Shown here one piece after another: positions 16,607 through 24,930 of a stretch of 64,000 bases of DNA. How positions within the stretch are numbered: the first letter of the stretch is position 1; each line of letters starts with the position of its first letter. Below the pieces are notes generated by a model. The model was not told the DNA's origin, ran no database searches, and was given only the letters and a program-made list of their open reading frames with translations. The translations under genes were made by a program, and so were the position numbers. Source of the DNA: an uncultured Prevotellaceae bacterium (GTDB taxonomy: Bacteria; Bacteroidota; Bacteroidia; Bacteroidales; Bacteroidaceae); contig OMWC01000007.1 in assembly GCA_900314655.1 (NCBI GenBank), forward strand, positions 39,415 to 103,414. The letters run 5' to 3'.

Positions 16607-17583
16607 ATAATCACCGGAGCACCTATCACGGGCGTCACGGCATTCAGCGGAATGATGCCACGGTCACCGGGAAGCACGCAGATAATGTTGCATATCAGCG
16701 CAATGGCTGCTCCCGTCAAGATGGTGGCAGGCATCAGCGAACGGTGGTTTTCCGTACCCAGCAGCATCCTTGCAATATGGGGGACGGCCAGTCCGATAAA
16801 GGCTACAGGACCACAGAAAGCCGTCGTGATAGCCGTCAGTAGTCCCGTTACCACCAGCAGCCAGTTGCGCACCCTCTGGGTGTTAATGCCCAGATTCTCG
16901 GCATAGCGCTCTCCCAACAGCAGTGCGTTGAGGGGCTTGATGAGCAGCAGCGCAGCCACCAATCCTCCCAGACAGATAATCACAAAGGCAGGCATCTGCT
17001 CCATCGAGACACCTCCGAAGTTACCCAGTCCCCACACCATATACGACTGCACCCCCTCTTCCGTGGCGAAGAAGTTGAGCAGCGAGATGGCCGATGTGGC
17101 AATATAGCCAATCATGATTCCGATGATGAGCAGCATCACGTTGTTGCGCACCATCGTGGCAAACAATAGTATCAGGGCCATCACCAACATGGCACCCACG
17201 AAGGCTGCCGCCAGCGTAGCCACGAATCCCGTCAGCGAGAAAGCCCCCGCCGAGATACTACCTCCCATGAGCAGCATTACCAGCGCCACACCCAGCGAGG
17301 CGCCACTGTTGATACCGAAGATGCCGGGATCTGCCAGCGGGTTCCGGAAAGCCGTTTGCAGCATCAGTCCGCTCACCGCCAGCGAAGCCCCGCAGAGCAT
17401 AGCCGTGATACCTTGAGGTAAACGGCTCTGCATCACGATAAACTCCCACGAAGCATGTTCGCTCTTGCCGCCCATAAGGATGTTCACCACTTCCTTCAGG
17501 GGAATATCCACCGCCCCCACCACTAGATTGATGGCGAAGAGCACCGCTATGAGCAGCATCATCAAGATTGTAAAGCGTCGCAT
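16573..17583 (-). CDS. btuC: FecCD/BtuC-family ABC transporter permease
   Basis: This 336-residue inner-membrane permease of the FecCD family has about ten hydrophobic helices and family motifs (LPQGITAMLCGASLAVSG, NPLADPGIFGINSG, GPVAFIGLAVPHIAR). It should carry cobalamin, or another corrinoid/chelate, across the inner membrane together with the upstream BtuF-like protein. It is the last gene of the riboswitch-controlled operon, and no BtuD ATPase follows; the ATPase must be elsewhere, or the permease shares one. Its 3' end overlaps the PAP2 gene. The 112 bp before it contain word-like repeats and a small GAAGTAA/TTACTTC hairpin. Confidence 0.85.
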   Translation of the reverse strand: MRRFTILMMLLIAVLFAINLVVGAVDIPLKEVVNILMGGKSEHASWEFIVMQSRLPQGITAMLCGASLAVSGLMLQTAFRNPLADPGIFGINSGASLGVALVMLLMGGSISAGAFSLTGFVATLAAAFVGAMLVMALILLFATMVRNNVMLLIIGIMIGYIATSAISLLNFFATEEGVQSYMVWGLGNFGGVSMEQMPAFVIICLGGLVAALLLIKPLNALLLGERYAENLGINTQRVRNWLLVVTGLLTAITTAFCGPVAFIGLAVPHIARMLLGTENHRSLMPATILTGAAIALICNIICVLPGDRGIIPLNAVTPVIGAPVIIYVILKQRKSQ

Positions 17584-17695
17584 ATCTGGGCGTTTGGATA
17601 ATTAGAATTACGAGTTACGAAGTACGAAGTAAATCTTACTTCTTCCTCGCCAAAGGCGACACATCGTAATTCAAAATTCAACCTTCTTTACTTTT

Positions 17696-18856
17696 TTAAT
17701 TTTTTACCTTTACAAAATACACCGGTTCACCAAGACCGAGGTCGGGATAGCAGATGGTGATGAAGTCGCGTAGCAAGAGATCGGGATGGAAGGGCGTGTC
17801 CTCATAGAAAGTGGAAGTTGCCGTGTTGCAACCGTAGATCTCTCCCTTCTGGAATGACTTGAAGCGGCTGTAGGCCTGTTTCTCCGCAAGCAGTTCCTGC
17901 GGACGGATAGCATGGGGGGCATTATAGCGGAACAACCAGATATCACTCTGTGCCCCTTGCTCCAGCACACTCTCGAAGGGCAGCGGCAGCGAACCACTAC
18001 GGTCATCGTCCTTCCAGGGATAGTCCACACCGGCATCCACCAGCAGGCGTCCTATCGTGCTCCTTCCGCCTGGCACGTACCACACGCTCCCCGTCTGCTT
18101 ATCCATCAGCACCCGAGGCTTCTTCACATCGCCCTTCGCCACTCGTTCCGCCACCTTCGACTTCAGTGCCTGGTAGTTCTTCTCCACCACCGCAAACAGG
18201 CTGTCGGCCTCCTTTTCCCGTCCGAAAAGCATGCCGTAGAACTTCATCCATTCCGCCCTACCCAGCGCCGAACTCTCCATGTAGTCGGCCATTTCCACGA
18301 TGGGAATCTCCAGTTTCTCCAACTTCCCGTAACCACCACTGTTCTGGAAGGGCGAGAGGAAGAGCGCATCCGGCTCCAAGTCGATAATCTTCTCTATCGT
18401 AGGCTGCAGGCCGCTGCCGCAGTCGGCAATATGCCCTTTCCGGCATTCCTCCTGCACCCACGGCAGATTTATATACTGCAGGTCGCAAACCCCCGCAATG
18501 GCACTCCTTCCCCCCAGTTGTTCCACCAATCCGCATTGCACGCTGGTGGCTATCACCGCCCGCTTCAGCGGAATCCTGATGACAGATGTGTTGGGGTGTT
18601 GGGGGATACTGTTTGGCTTTTCGTTATCGTTATCGTTTTCGTTAATCAAGATGTACCGATGTAGCGTCTTCCCAGTATTCCAGGGATCAGCCAGCAGCAC
18701 CTCCGTGAAACCCTCATGCTTCACGATAGTCAGTTTCTCCGCATACTTCAGTCGCAACGTATCTCCCTGATCTGTAGCGACAGCCGTGCGACTGTCCCTG
18801 CATGAGCAGCAGACAGCCAGCACGGCTCCGATAACGCATAAAGCCTTTTTCATCAC
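17696..18856 (-). CDS. btuF: BtuF/FecB-like periplasmic binding lipoprotein
   Basis: This 386-residue protein has the helical-backbone metal-receptor fold of cobalamin and siderophore binding proteins: RAVIATSVQCGLVEQLG, then IAGVCDLQYINLP and PTIEKIIDLEPDALFLSP. An N-terminal signal with lipobox-like cysteines (AVCCSC) suggests a lipoprotein. It should deliver ligand to the BtuC-like permease. About residues 69-89 (INENDNDNEK and on) are encoded by two repeat tracts (18586-18608 and 18620-18645), an apparent in-frame insertion near the N-terminus. It follows the btuG-like gene by 21 bp. Confidence 0.85.
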   Translation of the reverse strand: MMKKALCVIGAVLAVCCSCRDSRTAVATDQGDTLRLKYAEKLTIVKHEGFTEVLLADPWNTGKTLHRYILINENDNDNEKPNSIPQHPNTSVIRIPLKRAVIATSVQCGLVEQLGGRSAIAGVCDLQYINLPWVQEECRKGHIADCGSGLQPTIEKIIDLEPDALFLSPFQNSGGYGKLEKLEIPIVEMADYMESSALGRAEWMKFYGMLFGREKEADSLFAVVEKNYQALKSKVAERVAKGDVKKPRVLMDKQTGSVWYVPGGRSTIGRLLVDAGVDYPWKDDDRSGSLPLPFESVLEQGAQSDIWLFRYNAPHAIRPQELLAEKQAYSRFKSFQKGEIYGCNTATSTFYEDTPFHPDLLLRDFITICYPDLGLGEPVYFVKVKN

Positions 18857-18877
18857 GATGAACCAGCTTTCCGCTTC

Positions 18878-20044
18878 TTAATATTTCATATTCACGATGC
18901 TCGTGTTGAAGACGATTGCATTGGGGCCTACGCCGCAATCGAACTCTCCCACCTTCGCACCCGTCAGGTCATACTCTGCCACGTAGCCGTTGCCGCTGTA
19001 GTTGGCATAGCCCGTGTCCTCATTCTTCCTGTAGGAAGCCACGAACACATGTCCGTTTGCGTCCACGGCGATGGCATTCGGACTGAACACACCGTCCTGC
19101 GTGAAGTGCGTGGTGCTGCCCGTTGTGATGTCATATTGCAGATAGTCGTGTTTCTCAGCGCCCCAGGGAGCATTCACGGCATAGATAAACCTATCGTAGA
19201 AGGTCACGAAGCTGGCATTGAACAGTTTCACGCAGTTGCCGTAGCCATTGATGTTCCACACAGCCGAAGGCTTGTCATTGTAGTTACCCATATCCAGCAC
19301 GTAGAGTCCGCTTCCGGCCACGCCAATCTTCGTGGGATTCACGATGTTCTCGTTGGTATAGGTATCCACCACCTTTTTCTGCTCCAAGTCGATAATCGAG
19401 ATGCTAGCCTTCGTGCAGGCACTGTAGTCAGAGTTGCACACGTAGAGTCTGCTACCGTAGGCAGCCAGTCCCTCGGGGAACGATCCCACCTCGTATGTAT
19501 CCTTCAGCCCGAAGTTCAGCGTGTCGATGGCAGCCACGTAGCCGTTACCCTCCGTGGGCACCGACCAATCAGCGCCGTAGCTCTTCGAGGCTCCGTAGGT
19601 GCTCACGTAGATCATACCGTTAGCGCAAGTGATATGACGCGGATGCGCACCCTTCTCAGTACCCATCAGTTCCGTCATCTTAATCTGCTTGATGCTCTTC
19701 AGCGTCTTGGCGTTCACCACTTCCACCGTGTGCTCACCATCCACCACGATATACATCTTCGTGCCATACACCAGCGCATCGTTGGCCGTCAGTCCCAGAC
19801 CTCTTCCATTAGCAGCCTGGAAAGCCCTCTGCGAAGCCGTCTTCGTCGTGTAGTCATAATACGTCAGACTACCGTCGATGTCGTTGCGAAAGTTACCACC
19901 ACACACCACGTAGGCACCGTTGCTCACCAGCACCGGATAGGTGCGGTCCGTGTTGTCATCGTCATTGTCACTCAGACACGAGGTCAGTGTGCCGGCACCA
20001 GCCAGCATCACCACCATACTCCATAAGAATTTTCTCATTTTCAT
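18878..20044 (-). CDS. btuG: BtuG-like surface cobalamin-binding beta-propeller lipoprotein
   Basis: This protein of about 388 residues is a YncE/DUF5074-type seven-bladed propeller with a lipoprotein signal (GTLTSCLSDNDDD). The acidic residues after the cysteine resemble a lipoprotein export signal for surface display. Repeated blade motifs such as NGYVAAID, IYVSTYG and GLYVLDMGNYN are visible. In Bacteroides, BtuG binds cobalamin very tightly and sits on BtuB. Its place directly after btuB and behind a cobalamin riboswitch supports the same role. The start at 20044 (MKMRKF) is preferred to the in-frame ATG at 20095, which would overlap btuB and add residues before the signal peptide. Confidence 0.85.
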   Translation of the reverse strand: MKMRKFLWSMVVMLAGAGTLTSCLSDNDDDNTDRTYPVLVSNGAYVVCGGNFRNDIDGSLTYYDYTTKTASQRAFQAANGRGLGLTANDALVYGTKMYIVVDGEHTVEVVNAKTLKSIKQIKMTELMGTEKGAHPRHITCANGMIYVSTYGASKSYGADWSVPTEGNGYVAAIDTLNFGLKDTYEVGSFPEGLAAYGSRLYVCNSDYSACTKASISIIDLEQKKVVDTYTNENIVNPTKIGVAGSGLYVLDMGNYNDKPSAVWNINGYGNCVKLFNASFVTFYDRFIYAVNAPWGAEKHDYLQYDITTGSTTHFTQDGVFSPNAIAVDANGHVFVASYRKNEDTGYANYSGNGYVAEYDLTGAKVGEFDCGVGPNAIVFNTSIVNMKY

Positions 20045-20084
20045 TTTCTGAATTTTTATTTTAATTATATATAAAGTACATCCA

Positions 20085-22106
20085 TCACATCCCATACCTC
20101 ACCGTCACCATCCAGCTTCTTCCCGGCATCGGATAGTGGCCCACCAGTTCATACTGTTCGTTCAACAGGTTCTTTACGTCCACGCGTCCCTCTATCTGGT
20201 GGTTCCCCCATGCGAAAGAACGGTAGGCCGTCAGACCTATCTCCTTGTAGCCTTTGATCATCGTCCCCTCGTAGTGGTCGTTGTTAGGCCATCTGGCTGT
20301 CACCCCATGCCCGTTTATCGAGACGTTCACCCACGGATTCTCGTAGTTCACGCCTGCTCCCCATGAGTGCTCCGGCATATAGGCTATCTGCTTGTTATAG
20401 TTAGGCGATTCCGGATTCGTCCTGTTCTGCGCCCTTTGGTAGCTGTAGTTTCCCGTCACCATCACCTCATGTCCGCCCCTGGGCCTCCATCTGAGGTTCA
20501 TCGTGGCATCCGCCCCCAGAATCCTCACCTTTCCTACATTAACGCACGACCACACGAACATATTGTAAGGCACCGATACAATCATGTCCCTCACCCTGTT
20601 GTAGTAGCCGTCCAGCGTCACCCTCACCGAAAGCCCCTCGTCCTTCGTCATCCGTCCTTCCTCCATCGTCATTCCCACGTTCACCTGATCCGTCACCTCC
20701 GGAGCCAGGTCCGTGCTTCCGTAGTGGTAATAGTAACTCTCATTGAACGTCGGCGAGCGGAAGATGTTCTTGTACGAAGCCCTCACGTAGAGCTCCCTCT
20801 CCGGCAACAGTCTGTAGGAGAGCGACACCGAAGGTGACAGTCTCCTCATGTTTCTCGCGCTCGGGCCCTCCTTCGTATCGTTCAGGTAGAGCGAGTAGAG
20901 CAGCCTGCCAAGCATCGTCAGCCTTCCGTCGCGGTAGCGGACCGTAGCCGATTGCAGCAGCGTGTGCCTGTAAGGCCTTCCCACCACCGTCCGCCACGAA
21001 CTCCCATTCAGGTTATTGAAGGCGTAGTCAGCCGAATAGTCCATTGCCCAGCGTTCATCCGCCACGTAGAGCAGTGCCGCCGACGTGTAAGCCTCCCGTT
21101 GCCAGTAGCTCGCGTCGTTCACGCCCCCCGCATACAGTTCGTCTTTATATACCGACTCCGCCCAGTTGTATTTTGCGATACCCCTCAGTAGCCATTTCCC
21201 CGTCAGCTGCGTCCTCACCGTCAGCTGCCCGAAAGCATTGCGCTCCCTCAGGTTCTCGCCGCTTAGGTTAGTGTAGAGCCTCACCATTCCCGGCAGTTGC
21301 CGGTCATTGTCATAGTAGTAAGCCTTCGCCCCCACCGTAGTCGTCGCCGTGGGCCTCCAGCTCATGTTCAGTTCCCCATGACCCTCATTCATGCGGCTAT
21401 GCGTCCGCCGCTCCTTCGTCACCAGCGTCACGTTCCTCAGCGTAAACGGATAATCATTTTCCGCATACGTATATTCCGCCTCCGCCGCAATGGCCAGATT
21501 GCGCGTCACGCTCTGCTCATAGCGCACGAAGGGGCTCGCCAGTCCGAACGACCCCACCTTCATCTGCGCCGTCAGGTGCGCCCTTGGGTCCTCCGAGGGC
21601 ATCCGCATGGTCTCTATCGAGAGCGTCGCCGGAGTGCTTGCCTGCCTTGCCGGGATGAAGATATCCTCATGATCCCCTATCGTCAGCGCCAACGCCCCCA
21701 CGTTGTCAATCGAGTAGCGTGAGATGTCAATCTCCCCACTCTGACAGTTGCTCAGCATCACCCCGTCGTAGCACACACCCGTATGCCTTGCACCGAAGCC
21801 GCGCACCGACACCGTCTTCATGCCCCCTGCGCCCCCGTAGTCTCTCAGCGTGATACCCGGAATGCGGTGCAGCGCATCCGCCACGTCCGTCACCCCCAGT
21901 CTCTCGAAATCCCCCCTTTCCATCAGATGGTAAGGCGTCGTACTTCTCACGGTCTTCTGTCTCCGTTCCTCCGTCACCGTCACCCCCTGCAGCCTATGCG
22001 TCCTGTCCGCAATCGTATCATTGCGGAAACCCTGCGCCGCTGCCGGGAGCCACGTCCCTATGCAGACCATCGTCAGCATCAAACCTTTACCTATCTTTCT
22101 GTTCAT
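20085..22106 (-). CDS. btuB: BtuB-like TonB-dependent cobalamin receptor
   Basis: This 673-residue outer-membrane receptor has a signal peptide ending PAAAQ, a plug (VADALHRIPGITLRDYGGAGGMKTVSVRGFGARHTGV in the region of residues 70-110) and a beta barrel ending in the aromatic-rich SWMVTVRYGM. Length fits BtuB-type receptors rather than the longer SusC type. The cobalamin riboswitch directly upstream, and the btuG/btuF/btuC genes downstream, make corrinoid uptake the best call. Confidence 0.9.
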   Translation of the reverse strand: MNRKIGKGLMLTMVCIGTWLPAAAQGFRNDTIADRTHRLQGVTVTEERRQKTVRSTTPYHLMERGDFERLGVTDVADALHRIPGITLRDYGGAGGMKTVSVRGFGARHTGVCYDGVMLSNCQSGEIDISRYSIDNVGALALTIGDHEDIFIPARQASTPATLSIETMRMPSEDPRAHLTAQMKVGSFGLASPFVRYEQSVTRNLAIAAEAEYTYAENDYPFTLRNVTLVTKERRTHSRMNEGHGELNMSWRPTATTTVGAKAYYYDNDRQLPGMVRLYTNLSGENLRERNAFGQLTVRTQLTGKWLLRGIAKYNWAESVYKDELYAGGVNDASYWQREAYTSAALLYVADERWAMDYSADYAFNNLNGSSWRTVVGRPYRHTLLQSATVRYRDGRLTMLGRLLYSLYLNDTKEGPSARNMRRLSPSVSLSYRLLPERELYVRASYKNIFRSPTFNESYYYHYGSTDLAPEVTDQVNVGMTMEEGRMTKDEGLSVRVTLDGYYNRVRDMIVSVPYNMFVWSCVNVGKVRILGADATMNLRWRPRGGHEVMVTGNYSYQRAQNRTNPESPNYNKQIAYMPEHSWGAGVNYENPWVNVSINGHGVTARWPNNDHYEGTMIKGYKEIGLTAYRSFAWGNHQIEGRVDVKNLLNEQYELVGHYPMPGRSWMVTVRYGM

Positions 22107-22149
22107 AATCCTTACAGGCGCCTATCCTCGAAGCGCTGAAGCACAAAGC

Positions 22150-22312
22150 CAACGGCAGGTCTTCTGACTCGTTCCCTGAAGGCCCCTTCCCGTCAATCCA
22201 TTTCCGACAGTGGTTTTCATGCCTTCATCCAACGGAACACACAGCAGCGGGACTGTCCCGGATTTCCACCGGGTTCCCTCTTTCCTCGCCGAAGCGAACC
22301 AGTTAGCGGGGG
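22150..22312 (-). promoter_or_regulatory. Cobalamin riboswitch controlling btuB-G-F-C
   Basis: Read on the minus strand, the region has the class-defining elements in order: AAGAGGGAA, a CCCGG-TGGAAAT-CCGGG stem, ACAGTCCCGCTGCTGT, CCACTG, GGGAAGG, and the B12 box GAGTCAGAAGACCTGCC (22153-22170). It ends about 45 bp before the btuB ATG, fitting control of translation or of early termination by adenosylcobalamin or another corrinoid. Confidence 0.95.
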
Positions 22313-22313
22313 A

Positions 22314-22344
22314 CAAAATTACGAATAAGTAAGCGAAATACAAA
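22314..22344 (-). promoter_or_regulatory. Promoter of the btu operon
   Basis: TTTG (22344-22341), 19 bp, then TAATTTTG (22321-22314) on the minus strand. Transcription would start at the beginning of the riboswitch. Confidence 0.7.
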
Positions 22345-22432
22345 ATAAAACTTTATTTTTTATTTCCGAACGCGAGTAATTTCACGACTTTAGTCGTAAA
22401 GGTAGTACAAACGAGCGAAAAAACCAAATTTA

Positions 22433-22464
22433 TTTGGATTTTTCATACATTTGCACTACCTTTG
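22433..22464 (+). promoter_or_regulatory. Promoter of the orphan riboswitch transcript
   Basis: TTTG (22433-22436), 20 bp, then TACCTTTG (22457-22464) is a near-perfect Bacteroidota promoter. It is divergent from the btu promoter. A 6-bp-arm palindrome, ACGACT-TT-AGTCGT (22384-22397), lies between the two. Confidence 0.75.
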
Positions 22465-22473
22465 CAGTCGAAT

Positions 22474-22640
22474 GGTGATGTCACAGGCCCTACGGCCTTG
22501 GCATAAGAGGGAATCCGGTGCAATTCCGGAGCAGTACCCGCTACTGTAAGCCCCATTATCAGAAGTGCACACGAGCCACTGTCCTTATCCGACGGGAAGG
22601 CGCATTTCTGGGAGCGAAGTCAGGAGACCTGCCGTTCTTC
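22474..22640 (+). promoter_or_regulatory. Second, orphan cobalamin riboswitch
   Basis: The plus strand carries a complete second aptamer: AAGAGGGAA, TCCGG-TGCAAT-TCCGG stem, GCAGTACCCGCTACTGTAAG, GCCACTG, GACGGGAAGG, and the B12 box AAGTCAGGAGACCTGCC. No convincing coding region follows before the hairpin at 22823. The next gene, at 22921, has its own promoter. The transcript may be a stand-alone corrinoid-responsive RNA or the remnant of a deleted uptake gene. Confidence 0.92.
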
Positions 22641-22707
22641 ACGCGCCCATGCATCTCACGGGAAAATGAGATCATCCGGTCACATATCAATCCATCCAAG
22701 ATCCATA

Positions 22708-22785
22708 CCGTTGCCGTTACCGTCATCGTCAAGGTCAGGTTATCGTCATCGTTATCTTCATGGTCATCGTTATCGTCATTGTTTA
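22708..22785. repeat. GTTATC/GTCATC hexamer tract after the orphan riboswitch
   Basis: Degenerate hexamers (variants of GTTATC, GTCATC, GTTACC) fill most of the space between the riboswitch and its terminator. Short ORFs here are by-products of the repeat. Confidence 0.7.
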
Positions 22786-22822
22786 GATTGTATTATATAA
22801 GTAAGTATGTTAATCGGAGTGC

Positions 22823-22848
22823 AAGGCGGAGTCGTGAGATTCCGCCTT
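22823..22848 (+). terminator. Terminator of the orphan riboswitch transcript
   Basis: AAGGCGGA (22823-22830) pairs with TCCGCCTT (22841-22848) over a 10-base loop, followed by TACTTTT. It would end a transcript of about 385 nt that starts at the riboswitch promoter. Confidence 0.6.
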
Positions 22849-22867
22849 TACTTTTCCAACACAATCA

Positions 22868-22898
22868 TTGGAAGAAAAGAAAAAAATCATTACTTTTG
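22868..22898 (+). promoter_or_regulatory. Promoter of the helix-hairpin-helix protein gene
   Basis: TTG (22868-22870), 20 bp, then TACTTTTG (22891-22898). It lies after the terminator, so the downstream gene is not obviously under riboswitch control. Confidence 0.65.
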
Positions 22899-22920
22899 CA
22901 CCATCAAAAAGACAACACCT

Positions 22921-24912
22921 ATGGCAAAACTATTACTACCCTGGCTCATAGCCGCACTCTTTCTTACAGCTCATGCGCAAGACAGGGATGAGGATTGGAA
23001 GAGTTATCTTGACCTAATGGGGGAGATAGAGGATGTGGAAAACACAGATTGGGAAACAGCCTATGAAACAATGAGCGAACTGGCGGCTCACCCTCTGGAC
23101 ATCAATAGCGCTACGCTCGAAGACCTGCGACTGCTACCTTTCCTTACGGAAAAGGAGATTAACGATATAGCGGAATACATTTACCGCTATGGACCATTGA
23201 GATCGATGGGGGAATTGGCGATGATTAAGAGCTTGAATTATGAGAAACGGCAACTCTTGTCATACTTCTTTTATATTGGCGAGGAGCAAAAGCAGGGATT
23301 CCCTAAATGGGGGAACATTTTCAAATATGGCAGCCATACGCTGGTGGCCACAGGAAAGATTCCTCTCTATAAACGGAATGGTGATGAAGAGGGGTATCTG
23401 GGCTATCCGTACCGACATAACATACGATATACGTTTAATTACAGCAATTACTTAAAGGCAGGGATTGTGGGTGCGCAGGATGCAGGGGAACCTTTCTTTG
23501 CAAACAAGAACAAAACTGGCTATGATTTCTATTCTTACTATATTTTATTAAGGAATATGGGGCGACTGAAAACGTTGGCTTTAGGTCGCTATCGTGTGGG
23601 CTACGGAATGGGACTGGTCATCAACAATGACTTTTCGATGGGAAAGATAGGTATGTTGGCAACACTAGGACGGAGCCAAAACCAGATTCGTGCTCATTCA
23701 TCTACGATGCAGGCTAAGTACTTGCAGGGAGCTGCGGCAAAGGTGGAACTAACAAAAGGAGTTGACCTGAATCTGTTTGCTTCATGGCGGAAACTTGACG
23801 CCACTCTGAATGACAGCGGCAGGATACAAACAATCCGTACCGATGGCTATCACCGCACTCAGGCTGAAATGGATAAGAAGAATAATGTCGAGCAAACCGT
23901 GGCTGGAGGGCACTTAAATTGGTTTTACAAGGGTTTTCATGCCGGAATTACAGGAACATTCACACATCTGAGTCGCAATCTGCAGCCTGCCATCTCCGCA
24001 ATATACCGCAGATATTATGCCCATGGCAATGATATCTGGAATGCCAGTGTGGATTATGGTTACACAGGAGCAAAACTGACGTTCAACGGAGAAACTGCGA
24101 CCGGATCTTGCGGGGCCATGGCAACCTTGAATTCCCTCAGTTGGAAAGTCACAAGTGAATTCTCATTGATGGCCATACAGCGTTTTTACAGCAAAAAATA
24201 CTACTCACTTTTTTCTCAAAGTTTCAGTGAAGGCAGGCGCATCCAAAATGAAAGTGGTCTTTATGTGGGAGCTACATGGCAGCCTTCACGGAAATTCCAA
24301 CTCATGGCTTATAGCGACTTCGCATATTTCCCCTGGCCACGCTATCAGGTAAGTCAGGCTTCTCACGCATGGGACCACCTGATACAAATGACCTGGCAGA
24401 CAAACCAATGGAAGATGGGTATGCGCTACCGGCTGAAAAGACGCGAACAAGACATGAATGATGGGCAACTATTGGAATGGAAAAACGAGCATCGGGGAAG
24501 ATTCTATGCAGCATATGACGGTGGAAACTGGAATAGCCGGACTCAGGGTGATTTGGCCTACAGCCAGTTTACGGGGAACAGTCTGGGATGGATGGTCTCA
24601 CAACAGTTACAAGCCCATTATAAATGGATGAAAGCATCAGGGGGAATCGCTTACTTTCATACTGACGATTTTGACTCACGGCTATATGCCTACGAGCGAG
24701 GCATGCTCTATAGTTTCAGTTTCCCCGTGTTTTATGGGGAAGGTATCCGCTACTGGATAATGGCGCAAGCGGACGTGAGAAAGAATATGAAAGTAATAGT
24801 CAAAGTGGGAACTACCAACTATTTTGACCGCTCAGTCATCGGAACGGGGTACCAGCAGGTGAAACACTCAGCCATAACGGATGTGGAAATCCAGGGGAGA
24901 ATCTCGTTTTAA
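22921..24912 (+). CDS. Helix-hairpin-helix N-domain, outer-membrane barrel-like protein
   Basis: This exported protein of about 663 residues has a signal peptide ending TAHAQ. A helix-hairpin-helix/ComEA-like region follows (AAHPLDINSATLEDLRLLPFLTEKEINDI and a second copy near YRYGPLRSMGELAMI). The remainder is long and rich in alternating aromatic and polar strands, as in outer-membrane barrels. Proteins of this architecture are conserved in Bacteroidota, but I know of no assigned function. The ATG at 22921 is chosen rather than 22807, because the upstream part would cross the terminator and the promoter. It converges on the GT4 gene, leaving 18 bp. Confidence 0.75.
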   Translation: MAKLLLPWLIAALFLTAHAQDRDEDWKSYLDLMGEIEDVENTDWETAYETMSELAAHPLDINSATLEDLRLLPFLTEKEINDIAEYIYRYGPLRSMGELAMIKSLNYEKRQLLSYFFYIGEEQKQGFPKWGNIFKYGSHTLVATGKIPLYKRNGDEEGYLGYPYRHNIRYTFNYSNYLKAGIVGAQDAGEPFFANKNKTGYDFYSYYILLRNMGRLKTLALGRYRVGYGMGLVINNDFSMGKIGMLATLGRSQNQIRAHSSTMQAKYLQGAAAKVELTKGVDLNLFASWRKLDATLNDSGRIQTIRTDGYHRTQAEMDKKNNVEQTVAGGHLNWFYKGFHAGITGTFTHLSRNLQPAISAIYRRYYAHGNDIWNASVDYGYTGAKLTFNGETATGSCGAMATLNSLSWKVTSEFSLMAIQRFYSKKYYSLFSQSFSEGRRIQNESGLYVGATWQPSRKFQLMAYSDFAYFPWPRYQVSQASHAWDHLIQMTWQTNQWKMGMRYRLKRREQDMNDGQLLEWKNEHRGRFYAAYDGGNWNSRTQGDLAYSQFTGNSLGWMVSQQLQAHYKWMKASGGIAYFHTDDFDSRLYAYERGMLYSFSFPVFYGEGIRYWIMAQADVRKNMKVIVKVGTTNYFDRSVIGTGYQQVKHSAITDVEIQGRISF

Positions 24913-24930
24913 GAAACCACTACGTGAACT

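Noticed and set aside
22518..22991. ORF of 157 codons after the orphan riboswitch
   Set aside because: It starts inside the aptamer, is largely hexamer-repeat translation, crosses the terminator hairpin and the next promoter, and shows no family likeness.
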